From contig CADBSK010000015.1 of assembly GCA_902797305.1 (NCBI GenBank), positions 62,001 through 126,000 of the forward strand: 64,000 bases of DNA, read 5' to 3'. Within the stretch, counting starts at the first letter, position 1. Each line of letters starts with the position of its first letter. Origin of the DNA: an uncultured Spirochaetaceae bacterium (GTDB taxonomy: Bacteria > Spirochaetota > Spirochaetia > Treponematales > Treponemataceae). Below the pieces are notes generated by a model that worked only from the letters and a program-made list of their open reading frames with translations, was not told the origin of the DNA and searched no databases. Below, one piece after another: positions 53,201 through 60,777 of the stretch. A program made the position numbers and the translations under genes.

Positions 53201-53831
53201 GAACTCTGGTATAGCCAATTTTTGTAAGTTTTTCAGCGATTTTAACAGTATCTATATTCTGACCTTTAGCTAAAAAGAAAAGAAGACTTTTTGTATATTC
53301 TGGATCTGCCAAAGGTGTTTGAAAAACTTTTTGAGGAATAATAAAAATTCTTGGCTCAAGTTTTAAGGATTCGGCAGGATTTAAGGATTTTGAAACAATC
53401 TTTGCAAGAGCGCCGGCTCGTTGTCCGTAAATAAGCGAGCCTGGAGTTGCTGGTCTATAAGCTAAAGTTCCCCAGTTAGGAATTATTGTTACATCTAAAT
53501 CTGCAAAAAGTGTATTTAAGTCGCTTTTTAAATTGATTGCATCTCTTTCATTTTGAACAACAATAAGTACATCCAGAGCTCCGCTGGTAAAAACACGTTG
53601 CTCCATAGCTTTGGAGTTATAACCGGAAGTTCTATATTGAATTACATTTGCCCATTTTGATTTATTTACTTCTGTAAAGCATTTAATAAAATATGAACTC
53701 AACGAACCTTGTAAACCTGAAAGTTCAATTGGGAATTTTGTTTCAAATTTTGATATAATGTCTAAACTGTTTTTAAAGGATATCCATTCACTAAGTTTTT
53801 TATTAATATAATTTGGTGATAATGTATTCAT
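50247..53831 (-). CDS. mfd: Transcription-repair coupling factor Mfd
   Basis: 1194 residues, the normal size. A UvrB-like N-terminal part is followed by the RNA polymerase-interacting domain ([18 protein letters not shown], near 535) and the translocase with Walker A [12 protein letters not shown] near 675, IDEEQRFGV near 775 and [12 protein letters not shown] near 808. The TRG region holds [39 protein letters not shown] as a block, and a C-terminal D7 domain follows. Mfd displaces stalled RNA polymerase and recruits UvrA. It is divergent from the gene at 53890. Confidence 0.96.
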   Translation of the reverse strand: [1194 protein letters not shown]

Positions 53832-53889
53832 AAAAATTGCCGATAATTAAACAAAGGTTTATTCAATATAATACCTTGTGGAGACTACA

Positions 53890-54864
53890 TTGAAACGAAA
53901 ATTTATTACTATTATAACAATTTTAATCGCCTTTGGACAGATAGCTTTTTCTAATGGAATTGATGCGCATAAATTCGATGATATGTCTGTTTCTATCAAG
54001 TATTATGACAGAACAATGTATTATCCGGAAAATGCAGATTCAAATCCTGTATTTGTTCATATTTCCATCAAAAATAATTCAAGTCAGACTTTAAGATTTA
54101 AATTAGCAGACGACAGAATGTTTTCTTGTGATTTTGATGTTTACACCGTTAAAAACACTAAATTGGAACAAACTGAAAATTTGATTAGAAAAAGAACAAC
54201 AAATCAAACAGTGTATTTTAGAGAAATCAGCCTTGAAACTGGTGAAGAATATTCTTTTGTTGAAAATTTAAAGGATTATATTCAAATAAAAGAACCCTCT
54301 GTTTATTATTTATCAGTTAAGTTTTACCCAGAATTATATAAATCAAAGTATTATGAAGTTTTATCAAATCGATTAAGCTTAGAAGTTCGCCCTTCTCCAT
54401 CTGCTGCTTCAAGTACTGCTCTTCCTGTAAAAAATGTTACTGCAGAATTAATTAAACCTGAAGAAATTAGTCCTGATAAAGTTGTAGAACAGACTATTAT
54501 TGCTCGTCAAAAGTCATTGTGGGATCAGTTCTTCCTTTATCTTGATATTGAAGAAATGCTCAAGCGAAGTCCTTCTCTAAAGAGAAAGTATTCTGCTGTA
54601 AGCGCTGATGATCGAGCTAGAATGCTTAGAAACTATAAGGCTGATTTAATGCAGTCGAGAATTGATAACGATATTGTTGCAATTCCAGAAGCATTTGAAA
54701 TTGAAAAAACAACTTATACCAAAACAGAAGGAACTGTAACTGTTACAGAATGGTTCCGATATCCTAACTTTAGAGAAAGAAAGAGTTATGTATACAAGGT
54801 TCGTCAGAGAGAAGGAATCTGGCAGATTTATGATTACACTGTAACTAATCTGGGGACAGAATGA
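53890..54864 (+). CDS. Exported protein with Ig-like N-terminal domain, function unknown
   Basis: 324 residues from TTG 53890; GGAG at 53880-53883 lies 6 bases upstream, and the GTG at 53878 is part of that site. A signal peptide (KRKFITIITILIAFGQIAFS) ends before NG. Residues about 25-150 look like an Ig-like beta domain (VFVHISIKNNSSQTLRFKLADD), resembling BsuPI-like folds. A Ser/Pro/Ala linker precedes a C-terminal alpha/beta part with RYPNFRERKSYVYKVRQREGIWQIYDYTV. I do not recognise the family. Its end overlaps the receiver-like gene (ATGA), and the three genes to 55704 form one operon. Confidence 0.75.
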   Translation: MKRKFITIITILIAFGQIAFSNGIDAHKFDDMSVSIKYYDRTMYYPENADSNPVFVHISIKNNSSQTLRFKLADDRMFSCDFDVYTVKNTKLEQTENLIRKRTTNQTVYFREISLETGEEYSFVENLKDYIQIKEPSVYYLSVKFYPELYKSKYYEVLSNRLSLEVRPSPSAASSTALPVKNVTAELIKPEEISPDKVVEQTIIARQKSLWDQFFLYLDIEEMLKRSPSLKRKYSAVSADDRARMLRNYKADLMQSRIDNDIVAIPEAFEIEKTTYTKTEGTVTVTEWFRYPNFRERKSYVYKVRQREGIWQIYDYTVTNLGTE

Positions 54865-55316
54865 AAACTCTAATAATTTGTGATGACGAATCAGTTATTT
54901 CTAAAATCGATACTTTTTTGCAAAAAAATGGTATAGATACAATAATTTACAGATGGCTTTTAAAAGCTTTAGACAATCTTGAAGAAATAAGTCCGGATTC
55001 GATTATTGTTAGTGTTTACGATTATCCTCGACACTGGAAGACTTTGGCACAGTTTATAAATGCAAATCTTTGCAGAAAAAATGCAAAATTAATTTTATAT
55101 GTTCCACAAAACTTCTCTTCTGAAGAAAAGAAAAAAGCTGATTCATTAAATGTTTCTGGTTTTGTTGAAAGTCTGGATGAAAACTCACTTTTAAAAATTC
55201 TTTCTTTAGTAAAAGGTCAAAACTTAGAAACAAAAGAAATTGCACATGATAGCAAAAACGATAAAAAAGCTGGTGGATTGCTATCAAGGATAGAGAATTT
55301 ATATGGCAAAGAATAA
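54861..55316 (+). CDS. Degenerate response-regulator receiver (pseudo-receiver)
   Basis: 151 residues. It begins MKTLIICDDESV, the acidic pair of a CheY-like receiver, with the expected alternation of strands and helices (SIIVSVYDYP, KLILYVPQN, SGFVES). The strand that should end in the phosphorylated Asp reads VSVYDYP, with no Asp four residues before the Pro, and the Lys after strand 5 is replaced (VESLDE). Phosphorylation is therefore unlikely. The C-terminal 35 residues are charged and helical. It starts in the stop of the exported protein gene and overlaps the zinc-ribbon gene by 14 bases. Confidence 0.72.
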   Translation: MKTLIICDDESVISKIDTFLQKNGIDTIIYRWLLKALDNLEEISPDSIIVSVYDYPRHWKTLAQFINANLCRKNAKLILYVPQNFSSEEKKKADSLNVSGFVESLDENSLLKILSLVKGQNLETKEIAHDSKNDKKAGGLLSRIENLYGKE

Positions 55317-55704
55317 AAAACAAGCAAAGTTTTTTTGTGAAAACTGCGGCTCAGAAGTCCCGGAAAACTCAAAACTATGCAAAAATTGTGGAAAATTTTT
55401 TAGCGCAGTTCGCTGTCCAAATTGTGGAGCTACAGGGCATTCCTCCGATTTTAAAAATGGATGTCCTGAATGCGGATATGCTGTAAATAAAAATTCAAGT
55501 AAAAATATTAATTTTTCAAAGACTGAAAACAATGCAAAAGCCCTTGCTGCAATTTTTCATAATTCAAAAAGAAGTTCTCAAGGCCCTTTTAATAATCAGG
55601 TAACAATAAAAAACGAAAATTCCTTACCCATCTGGGTTTATGTGTCTACTGCTTTAGTTATGCTAATACTTTTGTTTGCAGTTTACAGTTGCATCCGTAC
55701 TTGA
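55303..55704 (+). CDS. Zinc-ribbon membrane protein
   Basis: 133 residues. Two zinc ribbons fill the first 60 residues: CENCG, CKNCG, then CPNCG and CPECG. A polar linker rich in Asn and Lys follows, and one transmembrane segment (LPIWVYVSTALVMLILLFAVYSC, residues about 108-130) ends the protein. The ribbons should be cytoplasmic with a C-terminal anchor. Zinc-ribbon membrane proteins of this kind are widespread and mostly uncharacterised. It is the last gene of the operon from 53890. Its stop codon overlaps the -35 box of the tRNA-Leu promoter. Confidence 0.8.
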   Translation: MAKNKKQAKFFCENCGSEVPENSKLCKNCGKFFSAVRCPNCGATGHSSDFKNGCPECGYAVNKNSSKNINFSKTENNAKALAAIFHNSKRSSQGPFNNQVTIKNENSLPIWVYVSTALVMLILLFAVYSCIRT

Positions 55705-55729
55705 TATTTTACCGATTTTTTTATAATAT
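55701..55729 (+). promoter_or_regulatory. Promoter of tRNA-Leu
   Basis: TTGATA (55701-55706), a 17-base spacer and TAATAT (55724-55729). Confidence 0.5.
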
Positions 55730-55741
55730 TTATATATATTT

Positions 55742-55822
55742 GCCCGGTTGGCGGAATTGGTAGACGCGCCTGGTTCAGGTCCAGGTGATTTCATCATGCG
55801 AGTTCAAATCTCGTGCCGGGTA
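55742..55822 (+). tRNA. tRNA-Leu, anticodon CAG
   Basis: An 81-base class II tRNA: acceptor GCCCGGT with GCCGGGT (G-T pairs at both ends of the stem), D arm GGCGGAATTGGTAGACGC, anticodon loop GTTCAGG with CAG, long variable arm and T arm GCGAGTTCAAATCTCGT. The discriminator is A and no CCA is encoded. Its 3' end lies 82 bases before a tyrosine recombinase gene. Confidence 0.93.
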
Positions 55823-55857
55823 TTAAAACAGATTATTCCTACCCTTTATTTTACTCC

Positions 55858-55880
55858 ATAATCGCGATATTATTTTTTTT
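55858..55880 (+). terminator. Weak intrinsic terminator after tRNA-Leu
   Basis: ATAAT / ATTAT stem (55858-55862, 55869-55873) around CGCGAT, followed by seven T. The stem is AT-only and short. Confidence 0.45.
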
Positions 55881-55904
55881 ATCACGAATTTTAGGAGTAA
55901 AAAT

Positions 55905-56922
55905 ATGATAAAAAAAAATTCTTTTTGTTGAGTTTCTTGAACAATTTTGGACTATTGATTTTGTATATTATCGAAGTTGTCAGGTTCAGGGACGACATCT
56001 TACTAAATTAAATCTATCTAAAAATCAAAGCATTATAAAAAATCATGTAAAACCTTGGTTTGAAAAGAATTATCCAAATTTAAAATTAAACAAAATAGAA
56101 AACTCTCATATTCATGAGTTTTGCAAGTATCTTTTAAGTGCTAAATGTATTAAAAAGAATCAGTCCCTTAGTAACGGTTATTTAAAAAAAATTAGAACCT
56201 GCGTTTTAGTGCCATTAAAATGGGCTCATAAGGAAGGTCTTTTAAGTAAAAAATTTAATCCTTTAAATTCTATTCCAATTATCAGAAATAACGAAATTCA
56301 GCACAGAGGAATATTGACGGAAACAGAAGAAAAAAGCTTATTAGATTATAAGTGGGAAAACAAAAAAGCATATCTTGGTTTTGAAATTGCCTATTATTGT
56401 GGATTAAGACTTGGAGAAATAAGAGCTCTTCGTTTTAGTGATTTTGTCAATGGATTTATAAAAGTAAAGCGAGCCTACAACGATATTGATAAATTAAAAG
56501 AAACAAAAACAGGTGCTTGTCGATCTGTCCCATGTCCTGATTCTTTGGTAAAACAGATATTTGATTTTAAAAAAGAAAACAAATTATTGGATCGTGATTT
56601 GATTTTTTATAATACTTCTAATAAGGCAATTCCAGTAGATGAAAATTATTTTACCAGAAACTTTTATTCTGTATTAAAAAAACTAAAAATTCCAAGAATT
56701 AGATTCAATTCAGAAACTAATTTAACAGAAACTATATGTTTTCATTCGCTAAGACATCAAACTGCTACCAGATGGGTAAGTTCTGGTTTAGATTTAAGGG
56801 TTATTGCAAAAGCAATGGGGCACAGTCCTTTAATCTTACAACAAAGATATTCAAATCATTATGATCAGGAAATTATGAATGATTTTAGAAAAAAACTTAT
56901 AGAAAGAGGTATTTTTGAATAA
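55905..56922 (+). pseudogene. Tyrosine recombinase (phage-type integrase) with one-base frameshift in a run of nine A
   Basis: AGGAG (55893-55897) lies 7 bases before ATG 55905, which reads ATG ATA AAA AAA AAT and stops at TGA 55929. If the run of nine A (55910-55918) had eight, the frame would continue as MIKKILFVEFLEQFW and run unbroken to 56922, about 338 residues. That frame holds a SAM-like core-binding part and a complete catalytic domain: Arg in GLRLGE (56407-56409), HSLR (His 56743, Arg 56752), the GHSP His (56821) and the nucleophile Tyr in QRYSN (56848-56850). An internal GTG start at 56209 would give only the catalytic part. It lies just after tRNA-Leu, the usual landing site of such elements, but no cargo genes or second attachment site are visible. 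It may be a decayed element, a slippage-controlled gene or a sequencing error. Confidence 0.75.
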
Positions 56923-56930
56923 TTCAAGGA

Positions 56931-57674
56931 TTAGATTGTATATATTTCCAGAAGTTTTGTAATCGGATTTAAAAATTCAACTTTATATGCTGAAAATTTA
57001 AGTTCAAAACTATTATCTAAGTCCTTGGAATTATACAAGGTGTCACCCTGAACAGGATAACCTAACCATGCAAGGTGACATCTTACCTGATGTCTGTATC
57101 CTGCTTTTATTGAACAGTCTGCAACAATGCTTTCGTATGATTTATGTAAAACTATTTTTGTTGTATATAAGACTGGTTTACCGATTTTTTTTAGGGCAGC
57201 TTTTCCAGATGACATTAAAACTGGACGAACTTGTTTTAATCCAGGGCCATAGTTACGAAAATATGAGGATATAATTAATTCTTTATCAAAATCTTGATTA
57301 AAACTGTTAATGGGAAATCCTTCTAAAATTGTAGAATTTTCAGGATTGTAATCACAAATTGCTTTGTAAAATTTTATAAAACGTCCATTTTTTTGTTCTT
57401 CAATTAAAAAATCATAACAATCTTGAGTTGCAGCGATAACAATAAGTCCATCTGTTTCTGTGTCCAGTCTATGTAAAAGACCATATTCAATACTTTTTTT
57501 TCCTGAGACTTTTTTTAATTCAGGAAATAGATTAATAGCCTGACTTAATGCGCTTGTATTATCTTCTGAGGTTAAAGGTGCACTTGCTATTCCTTTTGGT
57601 TTATAGATTACGAGAAAAGGTTTTGATTCTGAAATTTTACTAATTATTTTAATTTCTTTTTGTTCGTTACCCAT
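56931..57674 (-). CDS. RluA-family pseudouridine synthase without S4 domain
   Basis: 247 residues. The catalytic motif LLHRLDTETDGLIV (Asp in HRLD) lies near residues 66-79, with FLVIYKPKG near the start and AGYRHQVRCHLAWLGYPVQGDTLY near 192-215, all typical of the RluA fold. There is no N-terminal S4 domain, as in the shorter members. It should convert a uridine in rRNA or tRNA; the target cannot be told. Its start overlaps the end of a second, longer paralogue by 31 bases on the same strand. It converges with the integrase remnant with 8 bases between. Confidence 0.85.
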   Translation of the reverse strand: MGNEQKEIKIISKISESKPFLVIYKPKGIASAPLTSEDNTSALSQAINLFPELKKVSGKKSIEYGLLHRLDTETDGLIVIAATQDCYDFLIEEQKNGRFIKFYKAICDYNPENSTILEGFPINSFNQDFDKELIISSYFRNYGPGLKQVRPVLMSSGKAALKKIGKPVLYTTKIVLHKSYESIVADCSIKAGYRHQVRCHLAWLGYPVQGDTLYNSKDLDNSFELKFSAYKVEFLNPITKLLEIYTI

Positions 57675-58639
57675 GGTGCTTTTTCTCTTGGATAAATTTT
57701 TCTAAGTTTTGCAATTGTTTCAACAAATCTCTTTGGTACAGGGGCTCTAAATATTTTAAGTTTACTATCTGGAGTTATTCTTAATATCATTTGTCTTGAA
57801 TGAAGCATTAGAGTAGCATCAGGAAATAGTTTATCCTGTTTTGCATAAATACTATCTCCTAATATTGGGCAACCAAGATATTTCATGTGTACTCGAATTT
57901 GATGCGTTCTACCTGTTTTTATTCTTACTCTTATGAGTGAATAAGGACCGTAATATGCAATGACATGATAGATAGAACGGGCAAATTTTCCTTCCTGAGT
58001 ATCTGTTACAGCTTTAAAACGCTGTCGATTTTTGGGATCTCGGATGATTTGAGTACGTACATCTCCTGCTGAAGCTGGAGGACGTCCGCAAACAATACAT
58101 ATATATTCCTTTTGAACATGCCTGTCATGGAATTGTGAACAAAGCCATTCTTCTGTATCTCTGTTTTTGGCTGTAATGATTAATCCTGAGGTATCTTTAT
58201 CTAGTCGATGAACAATTCCTGGTCTTCTTTTTTTTAGAATTTGATTTTCGCCGCCATCTTTCAGTTGAGGAATGGATTCTCTTCCCCAGTGAAATAAAAG
58301 GGCATTTACAAGGGTCCCATTCCAGTTGCCGCTTGCCGGGTGAGTAACCATTCCCTGTTTTTTGTTTACAATTGTGACATTATCATCTTCATATACAATT
58401 GATAGAGGAATGTTTTCAGGATCGATGTTGTCTGGAATATTTTCTTCCCAAAATACTTCAATAATATCTTTTGGTTTTATTTTGGCTGATAGTTTTGCAT
58501 TTTTTCCATTTAAAAGAATTTCCTGTGCAGAACTTTTAAGTTTTGAACGGTTCATTCCGTTTGGTTGATTTGCTATATACTGATCAAGTCTTAAAACTTG
58601 AGAAAAATCATCTTGTACAATAAATGTAATTTTTTGCAC
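57644..58639 (-). CDS. RluD-like pseudouridine synthase with S4 domain
   Basis: 331 residues. The N-terminal S4-like domain (LRLDQYIANQPNGMNRSKLKSSAQEILLNGK as a region, residues 17-47) is followed by the RluA catalytic domain with GIVHRLDKDTSGLIITAKN near 142-160 and TGRTHQIRVHMKYLGCPILGDSIY near 245-270. This is the layout of RluD/RluC, which modify 23S rRNA. The C-terminus is basic (PREKAPWVTNKKKLK). It ends 31 bases inside the following paralogue and starts one base before the stop of the gene at 58641. Confidence 0.9.
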   Translation of the reverse strand: MQKITFIVQDDFSQVLRLDQYIANQPNGMNRSKLKSSAQEILLNGKNAKLSAKIKPKDIIEVFWEENIPDNIDPENIPLSIVYEDDNVTIVNKKQGMVTHPASGNWNGTLVNALLFHWGRESIPQLKDGGENQILKKRRPGIVHRLDKDTSGLIITAKNRDTEEWLCSQFHDRHVQKEYICIVCGRPPASAGDVRTQIIRDPKNRQRFKAVTDTQEGKFARSIYHVIAYYGPYSLIRVRIKTGRTHQIRVHMKYLGCPILGDSIYAKQDKLFPDATLMLHSRQMILRITPDSKLKIFRAPVPKRFVETIAKLRKIYPREKAPWVTNKKKLK

Positions 58640-58640
58640 T

Positions 58641-59183
58641 TTATTCCTCTATAATGGGAATTATATCAAAGGTATCTTCATCACCTATTTTATGTTCTTT
58701 ATCCATATCTGGAATAGGTGGCGGCAATTTTTGTGCTTTAGGGTCTTCTTGAATTGGAGAAATAATAATCTTTCCTTTTGGAGGAACAATTTTCTTTGTT
58801 TTTTGATTTCGTTTGATAACATGATAAACATAGTCGGTCAAACCAATTCCAACACTAATTCCAAGAGAAGTTAAAATAATGCCAATCTGTTCATCGGTTG
58901 TAAAGTTACTTGTTGATGACTTTGAAAATGGATTAACAAAGTAGTTGGAGTCAAATCCATTGTAGGCATATCGACCAAATGACCAGCCCAAAGATACAGA
59001 GAAAGTTATAAAAGGCATGGAACCCAAAGTTACAATTTCTGCTCTGCGTAAATCCTTTAAAAATACCGGAAATTCGTCTTTTGTGTATGGTTCTGCTGTT
59101 TGTGCAAAGCATGGCAGTGTGATTTGAGAAAAAATGTTATAAAAAATTATACTTATTAATACTTTTTTTAAGTATTTTCTCAT
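58641..59183 (-). CDS. Exported or membrane protein, function unknown
   Basis: 180 residues. A signal peptide (MRKYLKKVLISIIFYNIFSQITLPCFA) ends before QTAEPYT. The mature part has two hydrophobic segments (IVTLGSMPFITFSVSLGWSFG near 49-69 and IGIILTSLGISVGIGLTDYVYHV near 99-121), then a polar proline-rich tail (PPKGKIIISP, KLPPPIPDMD). I do not recognise it. It overlaps the start of yggS by 4 bases (ATGA), so it is translated with that operon. Confidence 0.7.
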   Translation of the reverse strand: MRKYLKKVLISIIFYNIFSQITLPCFAQTAEPYTKDEFPVFLKDLRRAEIVTLGSMPFITFSVSLGWSFGRYAYNGFDSNYFVNPFSKSSTSNFTTDEQIGIILTSLGISVGIGLTDYVYHVIKRNQKTKKIVPPKGKIIISPIQEDPKAQKLPPPIPDMDKEHKIGDEDTFDIIPIIEE

Positions 59184-59893
59184 TGTTTATTATAATTCCT
59201 TTCTCCAAAAATGGCAGTTCCAACTCTAACCTGAGTAGAACCTTCCTGTATTGCAATTTTATAATCGCCACTCATACCCATAGAAAGTTCGTTAAGCAAA
59301 ACATTTGGAAATTCTGTTGACAATTGTTTTTGCACTTTTACCAGAGTTCGAAATGATTCTCGAATTAAATCTGTATCTTGAGTAAAAGGAGCCATTGTCA
59401 TTAAACCGCATGGATTTATATGAGGACAGTTTCCTTCTGCACAGTATTTTACAGCCTCCTGCAAATCCTCATATGAAGTAAATCCTGATTTTGATTCTTC
59501 TCCAGTATGATATTCAAAATAAATCTCGATTGTTTTATTTAATTGAGAAGCTCGTTTTTCGATTTCTTTTATCAATTCAAGGCGGTCAACAGATTCTATA
59601 CATGTTGCTATTTCGCATGCCTTTTTTACTTTATTAGTCTGAAGTTGTCCAATGATATGTAATTTAATATCAGGATATTTTTTAGTTAATTCTGTAAATT
59701 TTGTATAGGCTTCCTGAACTCGGTTTTCACCAAAATATATTTGGCCTTGCAGTATAGCCTGTTCGATTTCCGAAATTTCATGGAATTTACTAACGGCAAG
59801 AAGTCTAACCGAGTTTTTTTTACGATTAGATAAGGTTTCTGCTTCGCGTATTTGTGATAAAACTGTATTTAGATTTTCTTTAATGGTACTCAT
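59180..59893 (-). CDS. yggS: YggS-family PLP homeostasis protein
   Basis: 237 residues, slightly longer than typical. RLLAVSKFHE near residue 30 carries the PLP lysine; YFGENRVQEAYTKF, HIIGQLQTNKVKK, and the C-terminal LSMGMSGDYKIAIQEGSTQVRVGTAIFG are conserved. It has the alanine-racemase-like barrel without racemase activity, and balances free PLP. Alr and ThrC, both PLP enzymes, are elsewhere in the window. It follows rsmA by one base and ends with an ATGA overlap. Confidence 0.93.
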   Translation of the reverse strand: MSTIKENLNTVLSQIREAETLSNRKKNSVRLLAVSKFHEISEIEQAILQGQIYFGENRVQEAYTKFTELTKKYPDIKLHIIGQLQTNKVKKACEIATCIESVDRLELIKEIEKRASQLNKTIEIYFEYHTGEESKSGFTSYEDLQEAVKYCAEGNCPHINPCGLMTMAPFTQDTDLIRESFRTLVKVQKQLSTEFPNVLLNELSMGMSGDYKIAIQEGSTQVRVGTAIFGERNYNKQ

Positions 59894-59894
59894 A

Positions 59895-60767
59895 TTATTT
59901 AATTATATCAGTAACGATGTCTGACAACAATAGTATTGATTCTACTGGTAAAGCTTCTGCTCTGGTCATAGGATTAATTCCAGCTTTTTGGAGTGCCTCC
60001 AGAGTCTTTTCGTTATTATTCAGATAGCCGCTAAGATTGTTTCTAACTGTTTTCCTACGGGAAGAAAAAAGTGCTCTCTGAAGACGAACAAAAGTCTTAG
60101 GTGATTTGCATCGGGGAAAATCTTGTTTAATATCCATAGAAAATGCTCTTGAATCTACATTTGGTTTTGGCCAGAAATTTCCACCTGACAAATCCATAAG
60201 AGGCTTTAAATCATATGCCCATTGGCACAAAATTGAAAATGAAGAATAATCACCTGAATCAGGTTTTGCACAAGCTCTGACAGCAACTTCTTTTTGAACG
60301 GTAAATACAGCTTTATCAAATCTTACATTTTCTTCGATTGTATCAGCGATTAAAGTTGCCGCAATGTTGTAAGGGAGATTTCCGAAGAATCTATCTGGTT
60401 TTCCATATTCGTTGAGTTCTTTTTTCCAGTTTTTTAGTACATCACCTTCAACGATTTTAAACTTACCTTTATCAGAATAATCCTTGAAAAATTCTTTTAA
60501 CATAGCAGCAAAACCTTTGTCAATTTCGAAAACAGTAAGTTTTGCCCCTCTTTTAAGGATTTCGCTAGTCATTGCACCAAGTCCAGGTCCTACTTCCCAA
60601 ACAGTTGTATTTTCATCTATATCAAGAGCATCTATAAGTTTTACGCGCGCCTGTTCGTTGATTAAAAAGTTCTGTCCAAACTTTTTTTGCATTGCCATTC
60701 CGCGGTTTTCAAGAAATGCTTTTAATTCCCCTGGTGAATTATAGTCAGGATGTACTAATTTACTCAT
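59895..60767 (-). CDS. rsmA: 16S rRNA dimethyladenosine transferase RsmA (KsgA)
   Basis: 290 residues. QKKFGQNFLINE near 27-38 is the N-terminal hallmark. The SAM motif VWEVGPGLGAMTSEIL lies near 57-72 and the catalytic NLPYNIAATLI (NLPY) near 124-134. It dimethylates A1518/A1519 near the 3' end of 16S rRNA. AAGGAA lies before ATG. It lies 10 bases after the ComEC-like gene in a long minus-strand operon. Confidence 0.96.
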   Translation of the reverse strand: MSKLVHPDYNSPGELKAFLENRGMAMQKKFGQNFLINEQARVKLIDALDIDENTTVWEVGPGLGAMTSEILKRGAKLTVFEIDKGFAAMLKEFFKDYSDKGKFKIVEGDVLKNWKKELNEYGKPDRFFGNLPYNIAATLIADTIEENVRFDKAVFTVQKEVAVRACAKPDSGDYSSFSILCQWAYDLKPLMDLSGGNFWPKPNVDSRAFSMDIKQDFPRCKSPKTFVRLQRALFSSRRKTVRNNLSGYLNNNEKTLEALQKAGINPMTRAEALPVESILLLSDIVTDIIK

Positions 60768-60777
60768 TTTTCATTCC

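Noticed and set aside
56209-56922. The integrase as a normal short gene starting at GTG 56209.
   Set aside because: The upstream frame encodes a continuous recombinase N-terminal domain with its own ATG and ribosome-binding site; no ribosome-binding site precedes 56209.
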